Positions 50,006 through 63,060 of a stretch of 64,000 nucleotides of DNA are shown here, in pieces. The position numbers were made by a program, and so were the translations under genes. Within the stretch, counting starts at the first letter, position 1; each line of letters starts with the position of its first letter. Origin of the DNA: Gonocerus acuteangulatus (lineage: Eukaryota > Arthropoda > Insecta > Hemiptera > Coreidae); assembly GCA_946811695.1 (NCBI GenBank), contig OX328132.1, positions 121,328,685 to 121,392,684 on the forward strand, written 5' to 3'. The notes beneath the pieces were generated by a model, which made no database searches, was not told the DNA's origin, and saw nothing but the letters and a program-made list of their open reading frames with translations.

Positions 50006-51870
50006 ATTAAGATCCATTACTCTCCCTCAAAACAAAAGGAAATTAATTTTCTTTTACATTTTATCGATTATTAGAACACATTTTTTATATAAGCTTATGT
50101 TAAAATTTATATTAAAATCATATGGTACTATTAAGTTATTACTTCATCTTTAGTGAACTAACCATTATTTGAAAACCTAAATCCAAATTTCTACTGTTAA
50201 TCCTTGTCTAAATAAACTTTAGCAGCATGGAATCAAGAGAATATCCGTAAGTCCTAAAATTATTATGAAATACAAATAGAATTTCTCGAGTTCTGACGTT
50301 ATTCATGAATTCCCTTCTCAATTCAATTGAAATTTTACAATTCAATCCGTAATAAGTACTCTTAAAGTATTTCAGCCGTAGCTTATAAGAAAATTATGTG
50401 ACACGAGACAAAATCTCATACGTTTTGGTTGTTTTGTCCATTTATTACTGGTTGAAGAAAAAATGATAACTGATTTTGATAGATACCATCTTTAGAGCTT
50501 CTATAATTTCCAGCGTAATCCTACTGAAGGTCTACGTATTCAGCTAGCATATGCAGAGTTAGATCTACGGGTTTCCAAAATAACGCTCTTTTAAATATAG
50601 ATAAAAATAAGAAAATATGAGGAATTTAATTCATTTCAGGCAATTTCATACTAAAAAAATATTTTCATGTTTTCCAGGGTACCGTAATCGGTATTAGCGG
50701 ATAATACAGTAATTACAGGGCTGTAGGCGCCATTGTTAAATCTTTTTAATAGTTAATAGTTATTATTATTCCTTATGAACAATTAAGCAGAAAAAAACAT
50801 AAATAATTCCCCCGAATTTACTCGTCTGAGCTTTCTAAATCTTTCCGATGTGGTAATTAGAAGCCGTGGCAGATATACAACAGAGCGTGATTGGTAAAAA
50901 AATAACAGTAAATATAAAAACCTTCCATTTTCCAATCCACGGACCGTATTCAGGTAATTTCTCCTTTCCTTATATGAATATAAACATTTGATTATGAACC
51001 TCTTGAAGCGAAAGTGACTTATACATCTTTGGGCTTAACACTTTAAGTGCGGCTGCAGTTTGGCCATACTTAAGGTTAAGTGCGGTGCATGCCCCCGGAC
51101 ACATGCACCGAAGTTAACGTGTTAAAGCACGGAATTGACTAATTATTTTTCTGTCTCCTAGAAGATATGGAGGACTTCTTCTTTTATTATTTTCGTATTA
51201 CCAAAAAATACTTGCGGAACTCTAATCCTATGGAAATAGGTTAAGATATAAGCTATCAGCGTGATAAAATATCTCCTCTTTTGATTCTATCTGAATTTCC
51301 ATTAATCGTTTTTTAACTACGATTTAATTCGATTTAGCATATAGAAGCAATTTAGGATGAAAAGTGAAGCTGATTACAACATAGATGTTAATCGGAAAGA
51401 AAACGTTGATTTCTTCGTTTGAATTTCAAAAATCGCTGAAATGTAATTGCTGAAAGCCAACTAGATATCTTCGAAATAGTTCTATCTGATCTCAGACCCC
51501 ACCAATTTCTCTCCAGAAATCCCTTCAACCGCCAAAAGTAGGAAACATTTCACAAAATAAATAGAAATTAACATTAACACTCTTTTAACCAGCACAATCT
51601 GCCGACTCGAACCCTGTTTAATGGGCAACATTCTCTTAGCAAATATCGTTGCGGTGACGGCTTTTCATAAAACGTATTGGGTTCTTCAGATATTATGATA
51701 AATATCTCGAAAACGGTCCATTTGAAGCTTCAAGTTTCTTATTTGTTCGACAGGAAGGATCTCTTCTTGTCAATTTGGTCTAATTCAAAAGCCTGAAATT
51801 GATCTAGAAGTAATTGATACTATACAAAAAACAAAAACGAGATTGTTCTTCGTTTCAGTCATCTCTCAGT
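50006..51870. repeat. Monomer 27 (type C; HOR position 3)
   Basis: 1,865 bp. ATTTATATTAAAATC near 50105 and ATTTTATCG near 50060 are matched by monomer 32. Confidence 0.9.
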
Positions 51871-53735
51871 ATTAAGATCCAATACTCTCCCTCAAAACAA
51901 AAGGAAATTAATTTTCTTTTACATTTTTTCGATTATTAGAACACATTTTTTATATAAGCTTATGTTAAAATTTAAATTAAAATCATATGGTACTATTAAG
52001 TTATTACTTCATCTTTAGTGAACTAACCATTATTTGAAAACCTAAATCCAAATTTCTACTGTTAATCCTTGTCTAAATAAACGTTAGCAGCATGGAATCA
52101 AGAGAATATCCGTAAGTCCTAAAATTATTATGAAATACAAATAGAATTTCTCGAGTTCTGACGTTATTCATGAATTCCCTTCTCAATTCAATTGAAATTT
52201 TACAATTCAATCCGTAATAAGTACTCTTAAAGTATTTCAGCCGTAGCTTATAAGAAAATTATGTGACACGAGACAAAATCTCATACGTTTTGGTTGTTTT
52301 GTCCATTTATTACTGGTTGAAGAAAAAATGATAACTGATTTTGATAGATACCATCTTTTGAGCTTCTATAATTTCCAGCGTAATCCTACTGAAGGTCTAC
52401 GTATTCAGCTAGCATATGCAGAGTTAGATCTACGGGTTTCCAAAATAACGCTCTTTTAAATATAGATAAAAATAAGAAAATATGAGGAATTTAATTCATT
52501 TCAGGCAATTTCATACTAAAAAAATATTTTCATGTTTTCCAGGGTACCGTAATCGGTATTAGCGGATAATACAGTAATTACTGGGCTGTAGGCGCCATTG
52601 TTAAATCTTTTTAATAGTTAATAGTTATTATTATTCCTTATGAACAATTAAGCAGAAAAAAACATAAATAATTCCCCCGAATTTACTCGTCTGAGCTTTC
52701 TAAATCTTTCCGATGTGGTAATTAGAAGCCGTGGCAGATATACAACAGAGCGTGATTGGTAAAAAAATAACAGTAAATATAAAAACCTTCCATTTTCCAA
52801 TCCACGGACCGTATTCAGGTAATTTCTCCTTTCCTTATATGAATATAAACATTTGATTATGAACCTCTTGAAGCGAAAGTGACTTATACATCTTTGGGCT
52901 TAACACTTTAAGTGCGGCTGCAGTTTGGCCATACTTAAGGTTAAGTGCGGTGCATGCCCCCGGACACATGCACCGAAGTTAACGTGTTAAAGCACGGAAT
53001 TGACTAATTATTTTTCTGTCTCCTTGAAGATATGGAGGACTTCTTCTTTTATTATTTTCGTATTACCAAAAAATACTTGCGGAACTCTAATCCTATGGAA
53101 ATAGGTTAAGATATAAGCTATCAGCGTGATAAAATATCTCCTCTTTTGATTCTATCTGAATTTCCATTAATCGTTTTTTAACTACGATTTAATTCGATTT
53201 AGCATATAGAAGCAATTTAGGATGAAAAGTGAAGCTGATTACAACATAGATGTTAATCGGAAAGAAAACGTTGATTTCTTCGTTTGAATTTCAAAAATCG
53301 CTGAAATGTAATTGCTGAAAGCCAACTAGATATCTTCGAAATAGTTCTATCAAATCTCAGACCCCACCAATTTCTCTCCAGAAATCCCTTCAACCGCCAA
53401 AAGTAGGAAACATTTCACAAAATAAATAGAAATTAACATTAACACTCTTTTAACCAGCACAATCTGCCGACTCGAACCCTGTTTAATGGGCAACATTCTC
53501 TTAGCAAATATCGTTGCGGTGACGGCTTTTCATAAAACGTTTTGGGTTCTTCAGATATTATGATAAATATCTCGAAAACGGTCCATTTGAAGCTTCAAGT
53601 TTCTTATTTGTTCGACAGGAAGGATCTCTTCTTGTCAATTTGGTCTAATTCAAAAGCCTGAAATTGATCTAGAAGTAATTGATACTATACAAAAAACAAA
53701 AACGAGATTGTTCTTCGTTTCAGTCATCTCTCAGT
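51871..53735. repeat. Monomer 28 (type C; HOR position 4)
   Basis: 1,865 bp. ATTACTGGGC without CAAGCG, CTCCTTGAAG (53022) and ACGTTTTGGG (53537) are matched by monomer 33. Confidence 0.9.
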
Positions 53736-55600
53736 ATTAAGATCCAATACTCTCCCTCAAAACAAAAGGAAATTAATTTTCTTTTACATTTTTTCGATTA
53801 TTAGAACACATTTTTTATATAAGCTTATGTTAAAATTTAAATTAAAATCATATGGTACTATTAAGTTATTACTTCATCTTTAGTGAACTAACCATTATTT
53901 GAAAACCTAAATCCAAATTTCTACTGTTAATCCTTGTCTAAATAAACGTTAGCAGCATGGAATCAAGAGAATATCCGTAAGTCCTAAAATTATTATGAAA
54001 TACAAATAGAATTTCTCGAGTTCTGACGTTATTCATGAATTCCCTTCTCAATTCAATCGAAATTTTACAATTCAATCCGTAATAAGTACTCTTAAAGTAT
54101 TTCAGCCGTAGCTTATAAGAAAATTATGTGACACGAGACAAAATCTCATACGTTTTGGTTGTTTTGTCCATTTATTACTGGTTGAAGAAAAAATGATAAC
54201 TGATTTTGATAGATACCATCTTTTGAGCTTCTATAATTTCCAGCGTAATCCTACTGAAGGTCTACGTATTCAGCTAGCATATGCAGAGTTAGATCTACGG
54301 GTTTCCAAAATAACGCTCTTTTAAATATAGATAAAAATAAGAAAATATGAGGAATTTAATTCATTTCAGGCAATTTCATACTAAAAAAATATTTTCATGT
54401 TTTCCAGGGTACCGTAATCGGTATTAGCGGATAATACAGTAATTACAGGGCTGTAGGCGCCATTGTTAAATCTTTTTAATAGTTAATAGTTATTATTATT
54501 CCTTATGAACAATTAAGCAGAAAAAAACATAAATAATTCCCCCGAATTTACTTGTCTGAGCTTTCTAAATCTTTCCGATGTGGTAATTAGAAGCCGTGGC
54601 AGATATACAACAGAGCGTGATTGGTAAAAAAATAACAGTAAATATAAAAACCTTCCATTTTCCAATCCACGGACCGTATTCAGGTAATTTCTCCTTTCCT
54701 TATATGAATATAAACATTTGATTATGAACCTCTTGAAGCGAAAGTGACTTATACATATTTGGGCTTAACACTTTAAGTGCGGCTGCAGTTTGGCCATACT
54801 TAAGGTTAAGTGCGGTGCATGCCCCCGGACACATGCACCGAAGTTAACGTGTTAAAGCACGGAATTGACTAATTATTTTTCTGTCTCCTGGAAGATATGG
54901 AGGACTTCTTCTTTTATTATTTTCGTATTACCAAAAAATACTTGCGGAACTCTAATCCTATGGAAATAGGTTAAGATATAAGCTATCAGCGTGATAAAAT
55001 ATCTCCTCTTTTGATTCTATCTGAATTTCCATTAATCGTTTTTTAACTACGATTTAATTCGATTTAGCATATAGAAGCAATTTAGGATGAAAAGTGAAGC
55101 TGATTACAACATAGATGTTAATCGGAAAGAAAACGTTGATTTCTTCGTTTGAATTTCAAAAATCGCTGAAATGTAATTGCTGAAAGCCAACTAGATATCT
55201 TCGAAATAGTTCTATCTGATCTCAGACCCCACCAATTTCTCTCCAAAAATCCCTTCAACCACCAAAAGTAGGAAAAATTTCACAAAATAAATAGAAATTA
55301 ACATTAACACTTCTTTAACCAGCACAATCTGCCGACTCGAACACTGTTCAATGGGCAACATACGCATAACAAATACCGTTGCGGTGACGGTTTTTCATAA
55401 AACGTATTGGGTTCTTCGGATATTATGTTAAATATCTCGAAGACGGTCCATTTGAAGCTTCAAGTTTCTTATTTGTTCGACAGGAAGGATCTCTTCTTGT
55501 CAATTTAATCAAATTCAAAAGCCTGAAATTGATCTAGAAGTAATTGTAACTATACAAAAAACAAAAACGAGATTGTTCTTCGTTTCAGTCATCTCTCAGT
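53736..55600. repeat. Monomer 29 (type C; HOR position 5)
   Basis: 1,865 bp. CAATCGAAATTTTAC, CTTGTCTGAG and CTCCTGGAAG. The first two are matched in the partial monomer 34. The third lies beyond the window end. Confidence 0.9.
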
Positions 55601-57465
55601 ATTAAGATCCAATACTCTCCCTCAAAACAAAAGGAAATTAATTTTCTTTTACATTTTTTCGATTATTAGAACACATTTTTTATATAAGCTTATGTTAAAA
55701 TTTAAATTAAAATCATATGGTACTATTAAGTTATTACTTCATCTTTAGTGAACTAACCATTATTTGAAAACCTAAATCCAAATTTCTACTGTTAATCCTT
55801 GTCTAAATAAACGTTAGCAGCATGGAATCAAGAGAATATCCGTAAGTCCTAAAATTATTATGAAATACAAATAGAATTTCTCGAGTTCTGACGTTATTCA
55901 TGAATTCCCTTCTCAATTCAATTGAAATTTTACAATTCAATCCGTAATAAGTACTCTTAAAGTATTTCAGCCGTAGCTTATAAGAAAATTATGTGACACG
56001 AGACAAAATCTCATACGTTTTGGTTGTTTTGTCCATTTATTACTGGTTGAAGAAAAAATGATAACTGATTTTGATAGATACCATCTTTAGAGCTTCTATA
56101 ATTTCCAGCGTAATCCTACTGAAGGTCTACGTATTCAGCTAGCATATGCAGAGTTAGATCTACGGGTTTCCAAAATAACGCTCTTTTAAATATAGATAAA
56201 AATAAGAAAATATGAGGAATTTAATTCATTTCAGGCAATTTCATACTAAAAAAATATTTTCATGTTTTCCAGGGTACCGTAATCGGTATTAGCGGATAAT
56301 ACAGTAATTACAGGGCTGTAGGCGCCATTGTTAAATCTTTTTAATAGTTAATAGTTATTATTATTCCTTATGAACAATTAAGCAGAAAAAAACATAAATA
56401 ATTCCCCCGAATTTACTCGTCTGAGCTTTCTAAATCTTTCCGATGTGGTAATTAGAAGCCGTGGCAGATATACAACAGAGCGTGATTGGTAAAAAAATAA
56501 CAGTAAATATAAAAACCTTCCATTTTCCAATCCACGGACCGTATTCAGGTAATTTCTCCTTTCCTTATATGAATATAAACATTTGATTATGAACCTCTTG
56601 AAGCGAAAGTGACTTATACATATTTGGGCTTAACACTTTAAGTGCGGCTGCAGTTTGGCCATACTTAAGGTTAAGTGCGGTGCATGCCCCCGGACACATG
56701 CACCGAAGTTAACGTGTTAAAGCACGGAATTGACTAATTATTTTTCTGTCTCCTAGAAGATATGGAGGACTTCTTCTTTTATTATTTTCGTATTACCAAA
56801 AAATACTTGCGGAACTCTAATCCTATGGAAATAGGTTAAGATATAAGCTATCAGCGTGATAAAATATCTCCTCTTTTGATTCTATCTGAATTTCCATTAA
56901 TCGTTTTTTAACTACGATTTAATTCGATTTAGCATATAGAAGCAATTGAGGATGAAAAGTGAAGCTGATTACAACATAGATGTTAATCGGAAAGAAAACG
57001 TTGATTTCTTCGTTTGAATTTCAAAAATCGCTGAAATGTAATTGCTGAAAGCCAACTAGATATCTTCGAAATAGTTCTATCTGATCTCAGACCCCACCAA
57101 TTTCTCTCCAGAAATCCCTTCAACCGCCAAAAGTAGGAAACATTTCACAAAATAAATAGAAATTAACATTAACACTCTTTTAACCAGCACAATCTGCCGA
57201 CTCGAACCCTGTTTAATGGGCAACATTCTCTTAGCAAATATCGTTGCGGTGACGGCTTTTCATAAAACGTATTGGGTTCTTCAGATATTATGATAAATAT
57301 CTCGAAAACGGTCCATTTGAAGCTTCAAGTTTCTTATTTGTTCGACAGGAAGGATCTCTTCTTGTCAATTTGGTCTAATTCAAAAGCCTGAAATTGATCT
57401 AGAAGTAATTGATACTATACAAAAAACAAAAACGAGATTGTTCTTCGTTTCAGTCATCTCTCAGT
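55601..57465. repeat. Monomer 30 (type C; HOR position 1, second round)
   Basis: 1,865 bp, the counterpart of monomer 25 (ATACATATTTGGG, GCAATTGAGG). I saw no differences at the sites sampled. Confidence 0.9.
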
Positions 57466-59330
57466 ATTAAGATCCAATACTCTCCCTCAAAACAAAAGGA
57501 AATTAATTTTCTTTTACATTTTTTCGATTATTAGAACACATTTTTTATATAAGCTTATGTTAAAATTTAAATTAAAATCATATGGTACTATTAAGTTATT
57601 ACTTCATCTTTAGTGAACTAACCATTATTTGAAAACCTAAATCCAAATTTCTACTGTTAATCCTTGTCTAAATAAACGTTAGCAGCATGGAATCAAGAGA
57701 ATATCCGTAAGTCCTAAAATTATTATGAAATACAAATAGAATTTCTCGAGTTCTGACGTTATTCATGAATTCCCTTCTCAATTCAATTGAAATTTTACAA
57801 TTCAATCCGTAATAAGTACTCTTAAAGTATTTCAGCCGTAGCTTATAAGAAAATTATGTGACACGAGACAAAATCTCATACGTTTTGGTTGTTTTGTCCA
57901 TTTATTACTGGTTGAAGAAAAAATGATAACTGATTTTGATAGATACCATCTTTTGAGCTTCTATAATTTCAAGCGTAATCCTACTGAAGGTCTACGTATT
58001 CAGCTAGCATATGCAGAGTTAGATCTACGGGTTTCCAAAATAACGCTCTTTTAAATATAGATAAAAATAAGAAAATATGAGGAATTTAATTCATTTCAGG
58101 CAATTTCATACTAAAAAAATATTTTCATGTTTTCCAGGGTACCGTAATCGGTATTAGCGGATAATACAGTAATTACTGGGCTGTAGGCGCCATTGTTAAA
58201 TCTTTTTAATAGTTAATAGTTATTATTATTCCTTATGAACAATTAAGCAGAAAAAAACATAAATAATTCCCCCGAATTTACTCGTCTGAGCTTTCTAAAT
58301 CTTTCCGATGTGGTAATTAGAAGCCGTGGCAGATATACAACAGAGCGTGATTGGTAAAAAAATAACAGTAAATATAAAAACCTTCCATTTTCCAATCCAC
58401 GGACCGTATTCAGGTAATTTCTCCTTTCCTTATATGAATATAAACATTTGATTATGAACCTCTTGAAGCGAAAGTGACTTATACATCTTTGGGCTTAACA
58501 CTTTAAGTGCGGCTGCAGTTTGGCCATACTTAAGGTTAAGTGCGGTGCATGCCCCCGGACACATGCACCGAAGTTAACGTGTTAAAGCACGGAATTGACT
58601 AATTATTTTTCTGTCTCCTAGAAGATATGGAGGACTTCTTCTTTTATTATTTTCGTATTACCAAAAAATACTTGCGGAACTCTAATCCTATGGAAATAGG
58701 TTAAGATATAAGCTATCAGCGTGATAAAATATCTCCTCTTTTGATTCTATCTGAATTTCCATTAATCGTTTTTTAACTACAATTTAATTCGATTTAGCAT
58801 ATAAAAGCAATTAAGGATGAAAAGTGAAGCTGATTACAACATAGATGTTAATCGGAAAGAAAACGTTGATTTCTTCGTTTGAATTTCAAAAATCGCTGAA
58901 ATGTAATTGCTGAAAGCCAACTAGATATCTTCGAAATAGTTCTATCAAATCTCAGACCCCACCAATTTCTCTCCAGAAATCCCTTCAACCGCCAAAAGTA
59001 GGAAACATTTCACAAAATAAATAGAAATTAACATTAACACTCCTTTAACCAGCACAATCTGCCGACTCGAACCCTGTTTAATGGGCAACATTCTCTTAAC
59101 AAATATCGTTGCGGTGACGGCTTTTCATAAAACGTATTGGGTTCTTCAGATATTATGATAAATATCTCGAAAACGGTCCATTTGAAGCTTCAAGTTTCTT
59201 ATTTGTTCGACAGGAAGGATCTCTTCTTGTCAATTTGGTCAAATTCAAAAGCCTGAAATTGATCTAGAAGTAATTGAAACTATACAAAAAACAAAAACGA
59301 GATTGTTCTTTGTTTCAGTCATCTCTCAGT
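57466..59330. repeat. Monomer 31 (type C; HOR position 2, second round)
   Basis: 1,865 bp, the counterpart of monomer 26 (ATTTCAAGCG, ATTACTGGGC, ATAAAAGCAATTAAGG). Confidence 0.9.
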
Positions 59331-61195
59331 ATTAAGATCCATTACTCTCCCTCAAAACAAAAGGAAATTAATTTTCTTTTACATTTTATCGATTATTAGA
59401 ACACATTTTTTATATAAGCTTATGTTAAAATTTATATTAAAATCATATGGTACTATTAAGTTATTACTTCATCTTTAGTGAACTAACCATTATTTGAAAA
59501 CCTAAATCCAAATTTCTACTGTTAATCCTTGTCTAAATAAACTTTAGCAGCATGGAATCAAGAGAATATCCGTAAGTCCTAAAATTATTATGAAATACAA
59601 ATAGAATTTCTCGAGTTCTGACGTTATTCATGAATTCCCTTCTCAATTCAATTGAAATTTTACAATTCAATCCGTAATAAGTACTCTTAAAGTATTTCAG
59701 CCGTAGCTTATAAGAAAATTATGTGACACGAGACAAAATCTCATACGTTTTGGTTGTTTTGTCCATTTATTACTGGTTGAAGAAAAAATGATAACTGATT
59801 TTGATAGATACCATCTTTAGAGCTTCTATAATTTCCAGCGTAATCCTACTGAAGGTCTACGTATTCAGCTAGCATATGCAGAGTTAGATCTACGGGTTTC
59901 CAAAATAACGCTCTTTTAAATATAGATAAAAATAAGAAAATATGAGGAATTTAATTCATTTCAGGCAATTTCATACTAAAAAAATATTTTCATGTTTTCC
60001 AGGGTACCGTAATCGGTATTAGCGGATAATACAGTAATTACAGGGCTGTAGGCGCCATTGTTAAATCTTTTTAATAGTTAATAGTTATTATTATTCCTTA
60101 TGAACAATTAAGCAGAAAAAAACATAAATAATTCCCCCGAATTTACTCGTCTGAGCTTTCTAAATCTTTCCGATGTGGTAATTAGAAGCCGTGGCAGATA
60201 TACAACAGAGCGTGATTGGTAAAAAAATAACAGTAAATATAAAAACCTTCCATTTTCCAATCCACGGACCGTATTCAGGTAATTTCTCCTTTCCTTATAT
60301 GAATATAAACATTTGATTATGAACCTCTTGAAGCGAAAGTGACTTATACATCTTTGGGCTTAACACTTTAAGTGCGGCTGCAGTTTGGCCATACTTAAGG
60401 TTAAGTGCGGTGCATGCCCCCGGACACATGCACCGAAGTTAACGTGTTAAAGCACGGAATTGACTAATTATTTTTCTGTCTCCTAGAAGATATGGAGGAC
60501 TTCTTCTTTTATTATTTTCGTATTACCAAAAAATACTTGCGGAACTCTAATCCTATGGAAATAGGTTAAGATATAAGCTATCAGCGTGATAAAATATCTC
60601 CTCTTTTGATTCTATCTGAATTTCCATTAATCGTTTTTTAACTACGATTTAATTCGATTTAGCATATAGAAGCAATTTAGGATGAAAAGTGAAGCTGATT
60701 ACAACATAGATGTTAATCGGAAAGAAAACGTTGATTTCTTCGTTTGAATTTCAAAAATCGCTGAAATGTAATTGCTGAAAGCCAACTAGATATCTTCGAA
60801 ATAGTTCTATCTGATCTCAGACCCCACCAATTTCTCTCCAGAAATCCCTTCAACCGCCAAAAGTAGGAAACATTTCACAAAATAAATAGAAATTAACATT
60901 AACACTCTTTTAACCAGCACAATCTGCCGACTCGAACCCTGTTTAATGGGCAACATTCTCTTAGCAAATATCGTTGCGGTGACGGCTTTTCATAAAACGT
61001 ATTGGGTTCTTCAGATATTATGATAAATATCTCGAAAACGGTCCATTTGAAGCTTCAAGTTTCTTATTTGTTCGACAGGAAGGATCTCTTCTTGTCAATT
61101 TGGTCTAATTCAAAAGCCTGAAATTGATCTAGAAGTAATTGATACTATACAAAAAACAAAAACGAGATTGTTCTTCGTTTCAGTCATCTCTCAGT
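59331..61195. repeat. Monomer 32 (type C; HOR position 3, second round)
   Basis: 1,865 bp, the counterpart of monomer 27 (ATTTATATTAAAATC, ATCTTTAGAG). Confidence 0.9.
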
Positions 61196-63060
61196 ATTAA
61201 GATCCAATACTCTCCCTCAAAACAAAAGGAAATTAATTTTCTTTTACATTTTTTCGATTATTAGAACACATTTTTTATATAAGCTTATGTTAAAATTTAA
61301 ATTAAAATCATATGGTACTATTAAGTTATTACTTCATCTTTAGTGAACTAACCATTATTTGAAAACCTAAATCCAAATTTCTACTGTTAATCCTTGTCTA
61401 AATAAACGTTAGCAGCATGGAATCAAGAGAATATCCGTAAGTCCTAAAATTATTATGAAATACAAATAGAATTTCTCGAGTTCTGACGTTATTCATGAAT
61501 TCCCTTCTCAATTCAATTGAAATTTTACAATTCAATCCGTAATAAGTACTCTTAAAGTATTTCAGCCGTAGCTTATAAGAAAATTATGTGACACGAGACA
61601 AAATCTCATACGTTTTGGTTGTTTTGTCCATTTATTACTGGTTGAAGAAAAAATGATAACTGATTTTGATAGATACCATCTTTTGAGCTTCTATAATTTC
61701 CAGCGTAATCCTACTGAAGGTCTACGTATTCAGCTAGCATATGCAGAGTTAGATCTACGGGTTTCCAAAATAACGCTCTTTTAAATATAGATAAAAATAA
61801 GAAAATATGAGGAATTTAATTCATTTCAGGCAATTTCATACTAAAAAAATATTTTCATGTTTTCCAGGGTACCGTAATCGGTATTAGCGGATAATACAGT
61901 AATTACTGGGCTGTAGGCGCCATTGTTAAATCTTTTTAATAGTTAATAGTTATTATTATTCCTTATGAACAATTAAGCAGAAAAAAACATAAATAATTCC
62001 CCCGAATTTACTCGTCTGAGCTTTCTAAATCTTTCCGATGTGGTAATTAGAAGCCGTGGCAGATATACAACAGAGCGTGATTGGTAAAAAAATAACAGTA
62101 AATATAAAAACCTTCCATTTTCCAATCCACGGACCGTATTCAGGTAATTTCTCCTTTCCTTATATGAATATAAACATTTGATTATGAACCTCTTGAAGCG
62201 AAAGTGACTTATACATCTTTGGGCTTAACACTTTAAGTGCGGCTGCAGTTTGGCCATACTTAAGGTTAAGTGCGGTGCATGCCCCCGGACACATGCACCG
62301 AAGTTAACGTGTTAAAGCACGGAATTGACTAATTATTTTTCTGTCTCCTTGAAGATATGGAGGACTTCTTCTTTTATTATTTTCGTATTACCAAAAAATA
62401 CTTGCGGAACTCTAATCCTATGGAAATAGGTTAAGATATAAGCTATCAGCGTGATAAAATATCTCCTCTTTTGATTCTATCTGAATTTCCATTAATCGTT
62501 TTTTAACTACGATTTAATTCGATTTAGCATATAGAAGCAATTTAGGATGAAAAGTGAAGCTGATTACAACATAGATGTTAATCGGAAAGAAAACGTTGAT
62601 TTCTTCGTTTGAATTTCAAAAATCGCTGAAATGTAATTGCTGAAAGCCAACTAGATATCTTCGAAATAGTTCTATCAAATCTCAGACCCCACCAATTTCT
62701 CTCCAGAAATCCCTTCAACCGCCAAAAGTAGGAAACATTTCACAAAATAAATAGAAATTAACATTAACACTCTTTTAACCAGCACAATCTGCCGACTCGA
62801 ACCCTGTTTAATGGGCAACATTCTCTTAGCAAATATCGTTGCGGTGACGGCTTTTCATAAAACGTTTTGGGTTCTTCAGATATTATGATAAATATCTCGA
62901 AAACGGTCCATTTGAAGCTTCAAGTTTCTTATTTGTTCGACAGGAAGGATCTCTTCTTGTCAATTTGGTCTAATTCAAAAGCCTGAAATTGATCTAGAAG
63001 TAATTGATACTATACAAAAAACAAAAACGAGATTGTTCTTCGTTTCAGTCATCTCTCAGT
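61196..63060. repeat. Monomer 33 (type C; HOR position 4, second round)
   Basis: 1,865 bp, the counterpart of monomer 28 (CTCCTTGAAG, ACGTTTTGGG, CTATCAAATC). Confidence 0.9.
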
